Of a stretch of 64,000 nucleotides of DNA, positions 1 to 9,343 are shown in pieces. The DNA is from Ruegeria sp. 6PALISEP08. GTDB lineage: Bacteria; Pseudomonadota; Alphaproteobacteria; Rhodobacterales; Rhodobacteraceae. A program made the position numbers and the translations under genes. The first letter of the stretch is position 1; every line of letters starts with the position of its first letter. The stretch is from assembly GCF_001238295.1 (NCBI RefSeq), contig NZ_LGXZ01000004.1, positions 62,001 through 126,000 of the forward strand. The letters run 5' to 3'. The notes beneath the pieces are model-generated. The model made no database searches and was not told where the DNA came from. It saw only the letters and a program-made list of their open reading frames with translations.

Positions 1-662
1 CGATCCAAACGCTGTTGAATGCGGGGCTGGATCGCGTGGTCTATATCGACATTGATGCCCATCACTGTGACGGGGTCGAAGCCGCCTTTCACGGCTCAAC
101 AAAACTGCGCATGATTTCCCTGCACGAAGCGCGGCGATGGCCCTTTACCGGAACTCTCGACGATGACGCAGGCGGGGCCGCATTCAATCTGCCAGTTGAT
201 CGGAATTTGAACGACGACGAATTCCGCATGATCCTGGAACAGTTGATCCTTCCCGCCACCGAAGTGTTCAAGCCCCAAGCCATCGTCCTGCAATGCGGCG
301 CGGATGCGGTGGCCGAGGACCCCCTGTCACGGTTGGCCCTGTCAAACAACGCGCATTGGCACGCCGTTGCCAGTTTGCGAGACATGGCACCCCGTTTTCT
401 GGTTTTGGGCGGCGGCGGTTACAACCCCTGGTCTGTTGCGCGCTTGTGGTCCGGCGTCTGGGCAACACTGAACGGATATGATGTTCCAGAAGTTTTGAGC
501 GCAGAGGCACAGACCATTCTTGAATCTCTGACGTGGTCGCGTTCTGCCGGAAAAAACCCTCCGCGCCATTGGATCGAAACACTCAAAGACAGCCCGAATT
601 GGGGTGAAATCAGACCTGAGTTGAAAAGAGATCTGACCTATTTGTCGAAGCGAATTTCGTAA
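1..662 (+). CDS. Histone deacetylase family protein, C-terminal part (5' end outside the window)
   Basis: The reading frame is open from base 3 with no upstream stop, so the gene begins before the window. The visible 219 or so residues carry the arginase/deacetylase-fold metal motif DIDAHHCDGV, where Asp and His bind zinc, and near the end the glycine-rich LGGGGYN segment that holds the active-site Tyr of this family. Family members (class II HDAC-like, AcuC, acetylpolyamine amidohydrolase) remove acetyl groups from lysine or small amines in the cytoplasm. The substrate cannot be told from this fragment. The next gene is convergent (13-bp gap), so this is the end of its transcription unit. 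Confidence 0.85.
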   Translation, partial: IQTLLNAGLDRVVYIDIDAHHCDGVEAAFHGSTKLRMISLHEARRWPFTGTLDDDAGGAAFNLPVDRNLNDDEFRMILEQLILPATEVFKPQAIVLQCGADAVAEDPLSRLALSNNAHWHAVASLRDMAPRFLVLGGGGYNPWSVARLWSGVWATLNGYDVPEVLSAEAQTILESLTWSRSAGKNPPRHWIETLKDSPNWGEIRPELKRDLTYLSKRIS

Positions 663-675
663 AGGACCGCAGTAA

Positions 676-1344
676 TCAGGTCTGACAACTGGCGATCAAC
701 GCGCGCCGGTCCAGCAGTCGTACACGGCCATAGCCTAGCTCGATCAGGCCCAGATCCACCAGCCGGTGCAGGTTTCTGTGCAAAGTCGGCTGCGACACAG
801 CAATCATGGCTGCCAGTTCGTCTTGCGACACGACAATCCAATCCTCGTTCTTCGCGGTCCCCTCATCCAGATGCAGTAAGCGCAGAACCAACCGTTTCTC
901 GGTGCCTGTGACTGCAAGGTTGGCCATGATCCGCAAGGCGGTTTGCATGTTGTCGTGGGTCAGCGCATAGAAATCGCGGATATATTCGGGGTTGTTCTGC
1001 ACCATCCGCATGATGCGCGCGTTTGGAAAGAACACCGCCTGCGTCGCCTGCGTGGTGATCACACTGACCAGTCTTAACGCACCTGCAAACAGAGCCAAGT
1101 CGCCAATCCAGAACCCCGCGCCTTCGCGATGCAGCACAAATTCATGGCCGTCATCTGCCGGGGCGGTGATCTGAACACCACCGCTGAGGATCGCATAGAC
1201 ACCGTTTGCCGGATCGCCAAAATGATAAAGGGTTTCAAATGCTTCGACGGATTTTGCTATCCCGCACGCCGCCAAATCGGTCTGAAAAACCGCCGAACGC
1301 TCGCGGAACCACCCTGTGTCTTGCAACTGCTTCAGAATCTCCAT
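676..1344 (-). CDS. Crp/Fnr family transcriptional regulator
   Basis: 222 residues with the normal family layout: an N-terminal cyclic-nucleotide-binding-type beta barrel (about residues 17-110, with the glycine-rich turn FGDPANGVYAILSGG) and a C-terminal winged helix (SQDELAAMIAVSQPTLHRNL). Only two cysteines are present, one near each end, so an FNR-type iron-sulfur cluster is unlikely and the ligand is unknown. The start at 1344 is preceded by GAGGATGA. It is divergent from the sulfatase gene and may regulate it or itself; the shared intergenic region contains the 10-bp palindrome ATCATATGAT at 1374-1383. Regulation of the neighbour is inference only. Confidence 0.88.
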   Translation of the reverse strand: MEILKQLQDTGWFRERSAVFQTDLAACGIAKSVEAFETLYHFGDPANGVYAILSGGVQITAPADDGHEFVLHREGAGFWIGDLALFAGALRLVSVITTQATQAVFFPNARIMRMVQNNPEYIRDFYALTHDNMQTALRIMANLAVTGTEKRLVLRLLHLDEGTAKNEDWIVVSQDELAAMIAVSQPTLHRNLHRLVDLGLIELGYGRVRLLDRRALIASCQT

Positions 1345-1373
1345 TCATCCTCACATAAGTATTTCGCAATATA

Positions 1374-1383
1374 ATCATATGAT
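1374..1383. promoter_or_regulatory. Short palindrome between divergent Crp/Fnr and sulfatase genes
   Basis: ATCATATGAT is a perfect 10-bp palindrome 30 bp upstream of the Crp/Fnr start codon, in AT-rich sequence. It could be an operator but does not match the classical CRP or FNR consensus. Confidence 0.25.
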
Positions 1384-1518
1384 GAGTTTATAGCATCAGA
1401 ACTGACTTAGACTAAGCGTGTTTGATTCCTGTCGTCTTCCGTTTATTTCAGATGGGAATCAATAATTTACAGCCGCGTTCTTCAAATATTTCGAAGGTTG
1501 GCTTTTTCTTTCGTACTC

Positions 1519-1534
1519 CGAGCCTCGTGGCTCG
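1519..1534 (+). other. Hairpin in the sulfatase leader
   Basis: A 6-bp perfect stem (CGAGCC/GGCTCG) with a TCGT loop lies 19 nt before the sulfatase start, just ahead of the CAGGAG ribosome-binding site. It may affect translation; no function is established. Confidence 0.25.
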
Positions 1535-1553
1535 CTCAGATCAGGAGCACATC

Positions 1554-3155
1554 ATGTCACCACCCCGTTCCTTAACCGATACGTGGCGCATCGGGTTGCG
1601 CCGGTTTGCCGTGGCATCCGTTGCGTTGGCGCTGGCTCTGCCCGCGTGGGCGCAGGACCAGAAACCCAATATTCTTGTGATTTGGGGCGACGATATCGGT
1701 CAATCCAACATCTCTGCCTATACCATGGGTCTGATGGGATATCAGACACCCAATATCGACAGGGTTGCAAAGGAAGGCATGATCTTCACCGACTACTACG
1801 GTGAACAATCCTGTACGGCTGGCAGGTCCTCGTTCATTATGGGCCAGTCTGTGTTCCGTACCGGACTGTCCAAAGTTGGCTTGCCGGGCGCGAAAGAGGG
1901 CATGCAGGTTGCAGATCCAACGATTGCCGGCCTACTAAAAGCTCAAGGCTATGCAACCGGTCAGTTTGGTAAGAACCACTTGGGCGATCGGGACGAGATG
2001 TTGCCGACCAATCATGGGTTTGATGAGTTTTTCGGAAATCTCTACCACCTGAACGCCGAGGAAGAGCCTGAAAACGAAGACTACCCCCAAAACCCGGAAT
2101 TCCGCGAACGGTTCGGTCCGCGCGGGGTCATAAAATCCAGTGCTGACGGAATGATCGAAGACACCGGCCCATTGACCAAAAAGCGCATGGAAACGGTGGA
2201 TGACGAAACGGTTGCGGCCGCGCTCGAGTTCATTGCGCGCAAGACGGAAGAAGGTGTTCCGTGGTTTGTATGGTGGTCCGGCACCAGAATGCACTTCCGC
2301 ACTCATGTCAAAGACGAGATGCGCGCAAAAGCCGACGAAATCGCCGGCAAGCATATGGATGAGTACCAAGCAGGGATGATCGAGCATGACATGCATATCG
2401 GCCAGTTCCTTGCCCTGCTGGATGAACTGGGGATCGCGGACAACACGATCGTACATTATTCCACCGACAACGGCCCGCACATGAACACTTGGCCGGATGC
2501 GGCAATGACACCGTTCCGTGGTGAAAAGAACACCAACTACGAAGGCGGTTGGCGTGTGCCGTCAATGGTACGCTGGCCCGGCAAAATCGACGCCGGCACA
2601 GTCAGCAACGAGATCATGCATCACATGGACTGGTTGCCGACCTATTTGGCGGTTGCGGGAAATCCAGACATCAAGGAACAGCTGCTTGAAGGGATCACCG
2701 TGGCCGAAGTTGGCGGCGGACGAGACTACAAAGTGCATTTGGATGGATACAACTTCCTGCCGTACTTGACCGGTGAAACAAATGAAGGCCCACGTCACGA
2801 GATTTTCTACTTCTCTGACGATGGTGACCTGACTGCGTTGCGTTATGATGACTGGAAAGCAGTGTTTCTGGAGCACCGCTATCCGCAGACTTTGCGCGCT
2901 TGGGCTGAGCCCTGGACCGAACTGCGTATTCCGTTGCTCTTCAACCTTCGCCGCGATCCGTACGAGCGGGCCAATATCACTTCCAACACCTATTGGGATT
3001 GGTACATAGACCGTGTTTATCTGCTGCTGCCTGCGGCAGAATATGTGGGCCAGTTCCTGGAAACCTTCGAAGAGTTCCCGCCGCGTCAGAAGCCGGGCAG
3101 CTTCACGATTGGCGACGCCAAGGACAAGATCTTCAGTCAGGTCGGCTCCAAGTAA
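1554..3155 (+). CDS. Exported arylsulfatase (sulfatase family)
   Basis: 533 residues from the ATG at 1554, which follows CAGGAG; an in-frame upstream start at 1422 would add 44 residues before the signal peptide and has no ribosome-binding site. Residues 1-34 form a Sec signal peptide ending in LPAWAQ, so the enzyme is periplasmic. The formylglycine motif is CTAGR (Cys87), a CxAxR variant of the usual CxPxR, followed by SSFIMG; metal-binding acidic residues appear in WGDDIG and STDNGPH. The C-terminal part, including the LFNLRRDPYERAN block, matches arylsulfatases. Formylglycine generation must come from an enzyme outside the window. It is followed by a hairpin terminator and then by an exported HAD phosphatase. 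Confidence 0.93.
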   Translation: MSPPRSLTDTWRIGLRRFAVASVALALALPAWAQDQKPNILVIWGDDIGQSNISAYTMGLMGYQTPNIDRVAKEGMIFTDYYGEQSCTAGRSSFIMGQSVFRTGLSKVGLPGAKEGMQVADPTIAGLLKAQGYATGQFGKNHLGDRDEMLPTNHGFDEFFGNLYHLNAEEEPENEDYPQNPEFRERFGPRGVIKSSADGMIEDTGPLTKKRMETVDDETVAAALEFIARKTEEGVPWFVWWSGTRMHFRTHVKDEMRAKADEIAGKHMDEYQAGMIEHDMHIGQFLALLDELGIADNTIVHYSTDNGPHMNTWPDAAMTPFRGEKNTNYEGGWRVPSMVRWPGKIDAGTVSNEIMHHMDWLPTYLAVAGNPDIKEQLLEGITVAEVGGGRDYKVHLDGYNFLPYLTGETNEGPRHEIFYFSDDGDLTALRYDDWKAVFLEHRYPQTLRAWAEPWTELRIPLLFNLRRDPYERANITSNTYWDWYIDRVYLLLPAAEYVGQFLETFEEFPPRQKPGSFTIGDAKDKIFSQVGSK

Positions 3156-3169
3156 ATTCGCGACACCTG

Positions 3170-3208
3170 AACCCGCAGCACCTGAACGGCGCTGCGGGTT
3201 TCTTGTTT
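3170..3208 (+). terminator. Rho-independent terminator after the sulfatase gene
   Basis: A 10-bp stem (AACCCGCAGC at 3170-3179 with GCTGCGGGTT at 3191-3200) is followed by TCTTGTTTT, 14 nt past the sulfatase stop. Confidence 0.75.
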
Positions 3209-3254
3209 TAACCACGGTATTTTTTGCCAAAACATGCGTCAAAGGAAACAAGCA

Positions 3255-4244
3255 ATGACAAGAGCGCCCCTAGCCTTGGCTGTTGCAGCCTTACTGAGTG
3301 GATTTGCAAGCGTCACGGCATTCGCAGATCCGCTGCCCTCATGGGCGAACTCGGAAACGCGGGACCGTATCGTTGAATTTGTCGAGGCGGTGACGGACCC
3401 TGAAAACGCAAGCTATGTAACCCCGGCAGCCCGGATCGCAGTATTCGACAATGACGGAACACTCTGGGCTGAACAGCCGGTGTATTTCCAGTTCATTTTC
3501 GCCATGGACAGGCTGTCTGAGTTGGCGGAACAGGATCCTTCGATCCTGTCCACACCTGCTTTGAAAGCCGCTGCCGAAGGTGATCTTGCGACCATTCTTC
3601 AAGGCGGTCACGATGCGTTGATCGAAGTCGTCAACGCATCCCATTCCGGAACCAGCGTCGAGGAGTTTCAGACGCAAGTCGCCGAATGGTTGGCATCGAC
3701 CCGACACCCGGACACCGGTTTGCCTTATGATCAGATGACCTATCAACCCATGGTCGAACTGTTGCGCTATCTACGGGATGAAGAGTTCAAAACCTACATT
3801 GTCTCAGGCGGCGGCATTCATTTCATGCGAGTCTTCGCTGAACAGGCTTATGGCATTCCGCCAGAGCAGATTCTGGGCACCTACGGAAATTCGACTTTCG
3901 AAGATGTCGATGGTGTCCCGACTGTGATCAAGGCCCCGGGCATTGCTTTTATCGATGACAAGGACGGCAAACCGATCAACATCGAACGCACCATCGGCAA
4001 GCGCCCCATTCTGGCCGGAGGCAACTCGGACGGGGATTTCGCGATGCTTGACTGGACCACCTCGGGTGATGGGCCACGTCTGGGCATCCTGATCCACCAC
4101 ACAGACGACAAGCGTGAATGGGCCTATGACCGCGAAAGCCCGGTTGGAAAACTGGTTGACGGTCTGGATCAGGGGCCAAACAAAGGCTGGGTCATAGTCG
4201 ATATGGCGAATGACTGGTCACGGGTCTACACTGGAGGAAACTGA
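3255..4244 (+). CDS. Exported HAD-superfamily phosphatase
   Basis: 329 residues from the ATG at 3255, which follows AAAGGAAACA; the in-frame ATG at 3234 lacks a ribosome-binding site. Residues 1-24 are a signal peptide ending near TAFADP. HAD motif I is FDNDGTLW (two aspartates), motif II is the YIVSGGG Ser region, and motif III/IV is the GNSDGDF block late in the protein. The family hydrolyses phosphate esters, and an exported member would act in the periplasm. The substrate is unknown. It sits between a sulfatase and a cardiolipin synthase, all in the same direction, which suggests a role in envelope ester or lipid metabolism; that is inference. Confidence 0.88.
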   Translation: MTRAPLALAVAALLSGFASVTAFADPLPSWANSETRDRIVEFVEAVTDPENASYVTPAARIAVFDNDGTLWAEQPVYFQFIFAMDRLSELAEQDPSILSTPALKAAAEGDLATILQGGHDALIEVVNASHSGTSVEEFQTQVAEWLASTRHPDTGLPYDQMTYQPMVELLRYLRDEEFKTYIVSGGGIHFMRVFAEQAYGIPPEQILGTYGNSTFEDVDGVPTVIKAPGIAFIDDKDGKPINIERTIGKRPILAGGNSDGDFAMLDWTTSGDGPRLGILIHHTDDKREWAYDRESPVGKLVDGLDQGPNKGWVIVDMANDWSRVYTGGN

Positions 4245-4268
4245 ACGGCCAGAAAGGCTTAAGACCTC

Positions 4269-5681
4269 ATGTGGACAGTGCTTGTTTCCGTCTTTGTTTT
4301 TGCGCTTTACGCCACTGCTTTTGTGTTTTCAGTCCGCGCGGCACAAACCGCGCGCACACCACAAGGTGCAGTTGGATGGGTTGTCTTTCTGATCTCTGCC
4401 CCGTTTTTTGCGGTGCCATTGTATCTGTTTCTGGGACATCACAGGTTTCGCGGCTATCGTATTGCACGCCAGCAAAGCGAGCGGGTTGTCGAGGGGATCA
4501 AAACCTTTGCCGACTACTCGCGACCTGATCCGGACACGATGTCGCTTAATCCGCGTCCGTTTGAGTATTTGGCACATCTACCGGTCTCCAGCGGTAACGG
4601 CGCTCAGCTTCTGGTCGATGGTCAGGCCACATTCGATGCGATTTTTCAAGCTATCGACAGCGCCCAGAATTATATTCTCATTCAGTTCTACATCGTCCGC
4701 GACGACACTCTGGGCCAAGAGCTTCAATCCAAACTTATGGAGGCAGCCAAACGGGGTGTTCACGTCCGTTTCATGACCGACGCCGTGGGCAGTTATGGTT
4801 TGCCCAGTACGTACTTGGACTCCATGCGGGATGCGGGAATTGACGTGGCGGACCCGCGACAGCAGCGCGGGCCGAACTTCCGGTTTCAACTGAACTACCG
4901 CAACCACCGCAAGACTGTGATCATCGACGGGGAAACCGGTTTCATCGGTGGTCACAACATCGGAGTCGAGTATCTGGGGCAAGACCCGCATTTCGGCCAT
5001 TGGCGGGACACGCATATCAAGATGACCGGACACATTGTCCGGCAATTGCAGCTTATCTTTACGGAAGATTGGCACTGGGCCCGCGACGAGGATCTGATCG
5101 ACGATCTCGACTGGGCCGGGAGCGAGTCAGAGCAGAACATGAACGCGTTGCTGGTCGCAACCGGACCCGGAGATGACACCGAAACCGGCGCGATGTTGTT
5201 CTTTTCAGCCATCGCCGAGGCGAAAGAGCGGCTTTGGATCGCCTCCCCCTATTTTGTGCCAGACATCGACATCATGACAGCCCTGCAACACGCGGCGATG
5301 CGGGGCGTGGATGTGCGTATTCTTGTCCCGGATGTCATCGACCACCGCCTGCCCTGGCTGGCCGCTTTTGCCTATTTCGACGAAATTCGCGATTGCGGCG
5401 TGCGGGTGTATCGGTACACAGACGGGTTCATGCATCAAAAGGTGTTTGTCGTGGACGACACTTTGGCGGCCGTTGGCACCACTAATCTGGACAACCGATC
5501 CTTCCGCCTGAATTTCGAAGCCATGGCCTTGTTCTTCGATGCGCGCGCAACTTTGGCCGTCGATCAAATGCTAAGAAAGGATTTCGAAGCCAGCTATGAG
5601 CTGACCCGCAGGTTGGCACAACAACCGGCGCATATCCGGTTTGGTGCCCCACTGGCGCGGTTGTTTGCTCCGATTCTCTAG
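4269..5681 (+). CDS. cls: Cardiolipin synthase (phospholipase D family)
   Basis: 470 residues, the usual length for ClsA-type enzymes, which condense two phosphatidylglycerol molecules to cardiolipin at the inner membrane. Two N-terminal hydrophobic helices (about residues 1-25 and 35-57) are followed by two HKD motifs: HRKTVIIDGETGFIGGHN in the first half and HQKVFVVDDTLAAVGTTN in the second, each with the catalytic His and Lys and a downstream Asp. The start lies 24 bp after the HAD gene stop, so the two are probably cotranscribed. The 3' end overlaps the convergent potassium channel gene by 4 bp. Confidence 0.93.
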   Translation: MWTVLVSVFVFALYATAFVFSVRAAQTARTPQGAVGWVVFLISAPFFAVPLYLFLGHHRFRGYRIARQQSERVVEGIKTFADYSRPDPDTMSLNPRPFEYLAHLPVSSGNGAQLLVDGQATFDAIFQAIDSAQNYILIQFYIVRDDTLGQELQSKLMEAAKRGVHVRFMTDAVGSYGLPSTYLDSMRDAGIDVADPRQQRGPNFRFQLNYRNHRKTVIIDGETGFIGGHNIGVEYLGQDPHFGHWRDTHIKMTGHIVRQLQLIFTEDWHWARDEDLIDDLDWAGSESEQNMNALLVATGPGDDTETGAMLFFSAIAEAKERLWIASPYFVPDIDIMTALQHAAMRGVDVRILVPDVIDHRLPWLAAFAYFDEIRDCGVRVYRYTDGFMHQKVFVVDDTLAAVGTTNLDNRSFRLNFEAMALFFDARATLAVDQMLRKDFEASYELTRRLAQQPAHIRFGAPLARLFAPIL

Positions 5682-6112
5682 GTAAAGAACTTCTCTTGAA
5701 AGACGCGGGTCATCATGGCCACCAGATATGCGGTCGACAGACCAAAGGCCAACAGACCGGCAACCGAGGCAAATGAACCGAAGATGCGCAAACCTTCACC
5801 CAAAACGATGTCGCCGTAGCCCAGTGTTGTGAATGTCACCAGCGAGAAATAGATGGCCGTGTTCCAATCCGGCAAAACCTCAAGCAGCACCCACACGATG
5901 GCCCATATCCAGACTTGAATCGTATGTGTCGCAATGATGAACGCCAAAGACACGGCAATGGGTGCGGCGGTTGCGAAAAACACCCCTTTATTGGACCATT
6001 TTTTATCCCATTTTATGATCGTGACGGTACACCAGGTCAGCAGAAGGATCTCGATCACAAAGCAGATACCCAAAAAGGTACTGCCCCAAATGATCTGATG
6101 CAGCAACGTCAT
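5678..6112 (-). CDS. Two-helix potassium channel family protein
   Basis: 144 residues with four hydrophobic segments; the last two flank a pore loop carrying the selectivity filter TLGYGD (TTLGYGDIV), preceded by a pore helix around YFSLVTF. This is the Ion_trans_2/KcsA-like fold in the inner membrane. No cytoplasmic RCK or cyclic-nucleotide domain is present, so any gating signal must come from elsewhere. It is convergent with and overlaps the end of the cardiolipin synthase gene by 4 bp. Confidence 0.88.
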   Translation of the reverse strand: MTLLHQIIWGSTFLGICFVIEILLLTWCTVTIIKWDKKWSNKGVFFATAAPIAVSLAFIIATHTIQVWIWAIVWVLLEVLPDWNTAIYFSLVTFTTLGYGDIVLGEGLRIFGSFASVAGLLAFGLSTAYLVAMMTRVFQEKFFT

Positions 6113-6284
6113 GTTTTTCGTCCTGATTTACGGCAGTGGATCATCGGCGCAGAATGACGGCTTGGGCAGGAAGGCACAAGCCCGGCCCGAAGCGATTTAA
6201 CCTGCGGCGAATGGAACCGGGCGTTGGTCCACACTGGACAGTCTGGAAGTCTGACGCACATCCTGTGAAGAAAAAGGGCAGACC

Positions 6285-6932
6285 ATGTTGTTAACCATCG
6301 ACCGTGTTCAGAAAACCTACCGCGGCGGACGGCCTGTTCTGCGCGATGTATCGCTGGTTCTGGATCAGGGGCAAACGCTGGCGCTGACCGGGGAAAGCGG
6401 CAGCGGGAAGAGCACCTTACTGAACCTCGCTGCAGCCCTGGACAGTTTTGATGGTGGAGAGATCACGCTCGACGGCACGGCCTTATCTCCTTTGGACGAT
6501 GCAGGGCGGGCCGAGTTGAGGCGCAAGCAGGTGTCGCTGGTGTTTCAACAATTCAACCTGATCCCATCCCTGACCGTCGCGCAGAACCTGTCGTTTCACG
6601 CCCGTCTTGCCGGTGTCGAAGATCCTGCATGGAACACCCATTTGGCTGAACGTCTGGGCCTGTCGGAGTTACGCGATCGCTACCCCGAGAACCTGTCGGG
6701 CGGTCAACAACAAAGGGTTGCCATCGGGCGGGCCATGGCCGCACGCCCCAAGCTATTATTGGCGGACGAGCCGACAGGCAATCTGGATGAAACCGCCAGC
6801 GCAACTGTGCTCGACCTGATGTTGACGCTTGTGGCCGATACCGGGGCGGCGTTATTGCTGGTGACGCATTCACAGCAGATCGCCGCGCGTTTGGACCGCC
6901 AGGTCAGACTGACCGGCGGGCGCATTCAATGA
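6285..6932 (+). CDS. ABC transporter ATP-binding protein (LolD/AttE-like)
   Basis: 215 residues with a complete ABC ATPase set: Walker A GESGSGKST, Q-loop at VFQQFN, signature LSGGQQQR, Walker B LLLADEPTG and switch His in LVTHS. This belongs to the MacB/LolD subgroup that works with FtsX-type permeases. The stop overlaps the permease start (ATGA), so translation is coupled. Gene order ATPase, FtsX permease, CrtC-domain protein resembles the attEFGH arrangement described in Agrobacterium, which suggests export or envelope extraction of a hydrophobic or peptide substrate. Confidence 0.93.
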   Translation: MLLTIDRVQKTYRGGRPVLRDVSLVLDQGQTLALTGESGSGKSTLLNLAAALDSFDGGEITLDGTALSPLDDAGRAELRRKQVSLVFQQFNLIPSLTVAQNLSFHARLAGVEDPAWNTHLAERLGLSELRDRYPENLSGGQQQRVAIGRAMAARPKLLLADEPTGNLDETASATVLDLMLTLVADTGAALLLVTHSQQIAARLDRQVRLTGGRIQ

Positions 6933-9343
6933 CACGGGCCGTCATTCAGGCGCTTCTGTCCCATTGGCGGGCGCATCGATTACAACTGGCGACCCTGCTG
7001 ATCGGCATCGCTTTGGCCACCGGATTATGGTCGGCTGTGCAAGCCATCAACGCCGAGGCGCGCGCCAGCTATGCACGTGCCAATGCTCAACTGGCAATTG
7101 GGCAATTTGACGAGCTGCGTGACCCGTCGGGCCCGATTCCGATCTCTCGCTATGTCGACCTGCGTCGCGCGGGTTGGCAGGTCGCTGCGGTTCTGGAAGG
7201 TCCTTACCGGGTCAGCGGGCGGACCTTGCGCCTGATGGGCGTGGACATGGTTGCCTACCCGGCCTTGCCGGGCGTGACCGAAGCGGAACAAAGCACGGCA
7301 CCGCCTGAGCCTGCCGACATGCTGACCGCTCCGGGTCGTGTACTTGCATCTCCGGAATTGGAGCCACTGCTGCAGGATCAGATCAACCTGCCCCCTATTC
7401 TGACCACCTCGGCCCTACCCACCGACGTTATCCTGACTGACATCGGCGTGGCCGAGCGGCTTCTGAATCAACCGGGCGTCATCTCGAGGCTTGTTTTGCT
7501 GCCAATCCAACCGCGCGACCTGCCGCCGTTATCTCAAATCGCGCCGGAACTTGAACGTGTGAGCCCGTCCTCACAAGTCGACACCGCGCGGTTGACCGAC
7601 AGCTTTCACCTGAACCTGTCGGCCTTTGGTCTGTTGTCCTTTGCCGTTGGCCTGTTCATTGTAAACGGCACCGTTGGTCTGGCCTTTGCGCAGCGGCGCG
7701 GCATGATCCGCACTCTGCGTGCGTTGGGTGTGTCGATGCAGAGGCTGGTTTGGCTGGTCCTGACCGAACTGACCGTATTGGCGCTAGTCGGTGGCGGGTT
7801 TGGATTGCTGCTGGGTTTCTTTCTTGCCGGGGCGTTGCTGCCTGACGTCGCCGCCACGTTACGCGGCCTCTATGGTGCGCCCGTAACCGGACAGCTGACG
7901 TTGCAACCGCAGTGGGTTTTGGCAGGGCTCGCCATGGCGGTATTCGGAACCTTACTGGCCAGCGGTCATGCGCTGTGGCGTTTGTCCAACATGCCTTTGC
8001 TGGAAGGGCCCGGCGTACAGGCGTGGCAAAGCAATTCCCGCGCACGCCGCATCGTCGGAGCAACAGGTCTGGTCCTGATCGTCGGCGGGTCGCTGGCTTA
8101 TGTCAGTATCGGAGGGCTGGTTGCAGGTTTTATTTTGCTGGCCGGGCTACTGACAGGTGCCGCGCTGTTGTTACCTGCCCTTTTGGCCATGGCGCTGTCT
8201 GCCTTGGCACGCACGGCGCGTGGTCCGATTGCCCAATGGGTCTGGGCCGACATGCGGGCGCAATTGCCTGGTTTGTCTCTGGCCCTGATGGCGCTTTTGC
8301 TGGCACTGGCGGCAAATATCGGCGTGGGCACAATGGTGTCCAGCTTCCGGTTAACCTTTGTCGGCTGGCTGGATCAACGACTGACCTCCGAGCTGTACGT
8401 GACCGCGCGTGATGCGGACCAGGCGCACGCGATCACCGCCTGGTTACGCCCACAAGTCGATGCCATCCTGCCGATCCGCAACGTGGAACTGTCCCATGAA
8501 ACCGGCCCGCTGTTCCTGTATGGCGTGGTGGATGATCCCGTGTATCGGCAGCACTGGCCATTGATTGCCTCAACCCCCACCGTTTGGGATGATGTGATGG
8601 CTGGAGACGCGGTGCTTATCAACGAACAACTGGCGCGACGCGCAACTCTTTGGCCCGGCGATGAACTGAAACTGTCATCTGAACGCATTCTGCCCATCGC
8701 TGGCGTCTATTCCGATTACGGCAACCCAACCGGGCAAGCGATCGTTTCAATGGCACAGTTGGACCATATCACACCGGGAACCGAAACGCGGCGGTTTGGC
8801 GTCAGAATGCCGCCTGAAGACGCGACCGCCATGGCACAAACCGTGCGGGACCAGTTTGACTTGTCGCCAGGTACGGTCGTGCAGCAAGCCGCGATGAAGG
8901 CGCAATCGCTTGCGATCTTTGAAAAAACTTTTGTCGTGACCTCGGCACTCAACGTTCTGACCCTTGGCGTGGCAGGCTTTGCTATCCTGACCAGTCTATT
9001 GACCTTATGGACCCAACGCCTGCCACAGATCGCCCCCGTTTGGGCATTGGGTCTGAACCGCACGCAATTGGCCCGGCTGGAGCTTTTGCGCAGCGTGTTG
9101 CTGGCAGCGCTGACCGCGTGTCTGGCCCTGCCGCTGGGCTTGGTTCTGGCTTGGGTTCTTCTGGCGGTTATCAATGTGCAAGCCTTCGGTTGGCGTCTGC
9201 CGATGTTCATCTTCCCATGGGATTGGCTGTGGTTGTTCCTGCTGACACTATTGGCCGCTCTGATCGCCGCGACGGTGCCCGCGTTTCGTATGCTGCGACT
9301 GCCGCCTGCTGAATTGCTGAAAGTGTTCGCAAATGAACGTTAA
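6929..9343 (+). CDS. FtsX-like ABC transporter permease (AttF/AttG-like)
   Basis: 804 residues with a large periplasmic domain after the first helix (about residues 30-215), a three-helix FtsX block near residues 220-350, further helices around 370-480, a second periplasmic region and a final three-helix FtsX block at the C terminus. This is the duplicated FtsX architecture, eight to ten membrane segments in all. It is translationally coupled to the ATPase in front (ATGA overlap) and overlaps the following gene by 11 bp. It would form the membrane part of the exporter. Confidence 0.9.
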   Translation: MTRAVIQALLSHWRAHRLQLATLLIGIALATGLWSAVQAINAEARASYARANAQLAIGQFDELRDPSGPIPISRYVDLRRAGWQVAAVLEGPYRVSGRTLRLMGVDMVAYPALPGVTEAEQSTAPPEPADMLTAPGRVLASPELEPLLQDQINLPPILTTSALPTDVILTDIGVAERLLNQPGVISRLVLLPIQPRDLPPLSQIAPELERVSPSSQVDTARLTDSFHLNLSAFGLLSFAVGLFIVNGTVGLAFAQRRGMIRTLRALGVSMQRLVWLVLTELTVLALVGGGFGLLLGFFLAGALLPDVAATLRGLYGAPVTGQLTLQPQWVLAGLAMAVFGTLLASGHALWRLSNMPLLEGPGVQAWQSNSRARRIVGATGLVLIVGGSLAYVSIGGLVAGFILLAGLLTGAALLLPALLAMALSALARTARGPIAQWVWADMRAQLPGLSLALMALLLALAANIGVGTMVSSFRLTFVGWLDQRLTSELYVTARDADQAHAITAWLRPQVDAILPIRNVELSHETGPLFLYGVVDDPVYRQHWPLIASTPTVWDDVMAGDAVLINEQLARRATLWPGDELKLSSERILPIAGVYSDYGNPTGQAIVSMAQLDHITPGTETRRFGVRMPPEDATAMAQTVRDQFDLSPGTVVQQAAMKAQSLAIFEKTFVVTSALNVLTLGVAGFAILTSLLTLWTQRLPQIAPVWALGLNRTQLARLELLRSVLLAALTACLALPLGLVLAWVLLAVINVQAFGWRLPMFIFPWDWLWLFLLTLLAALIAATVPAFRMLRLPPAELLKVFANER

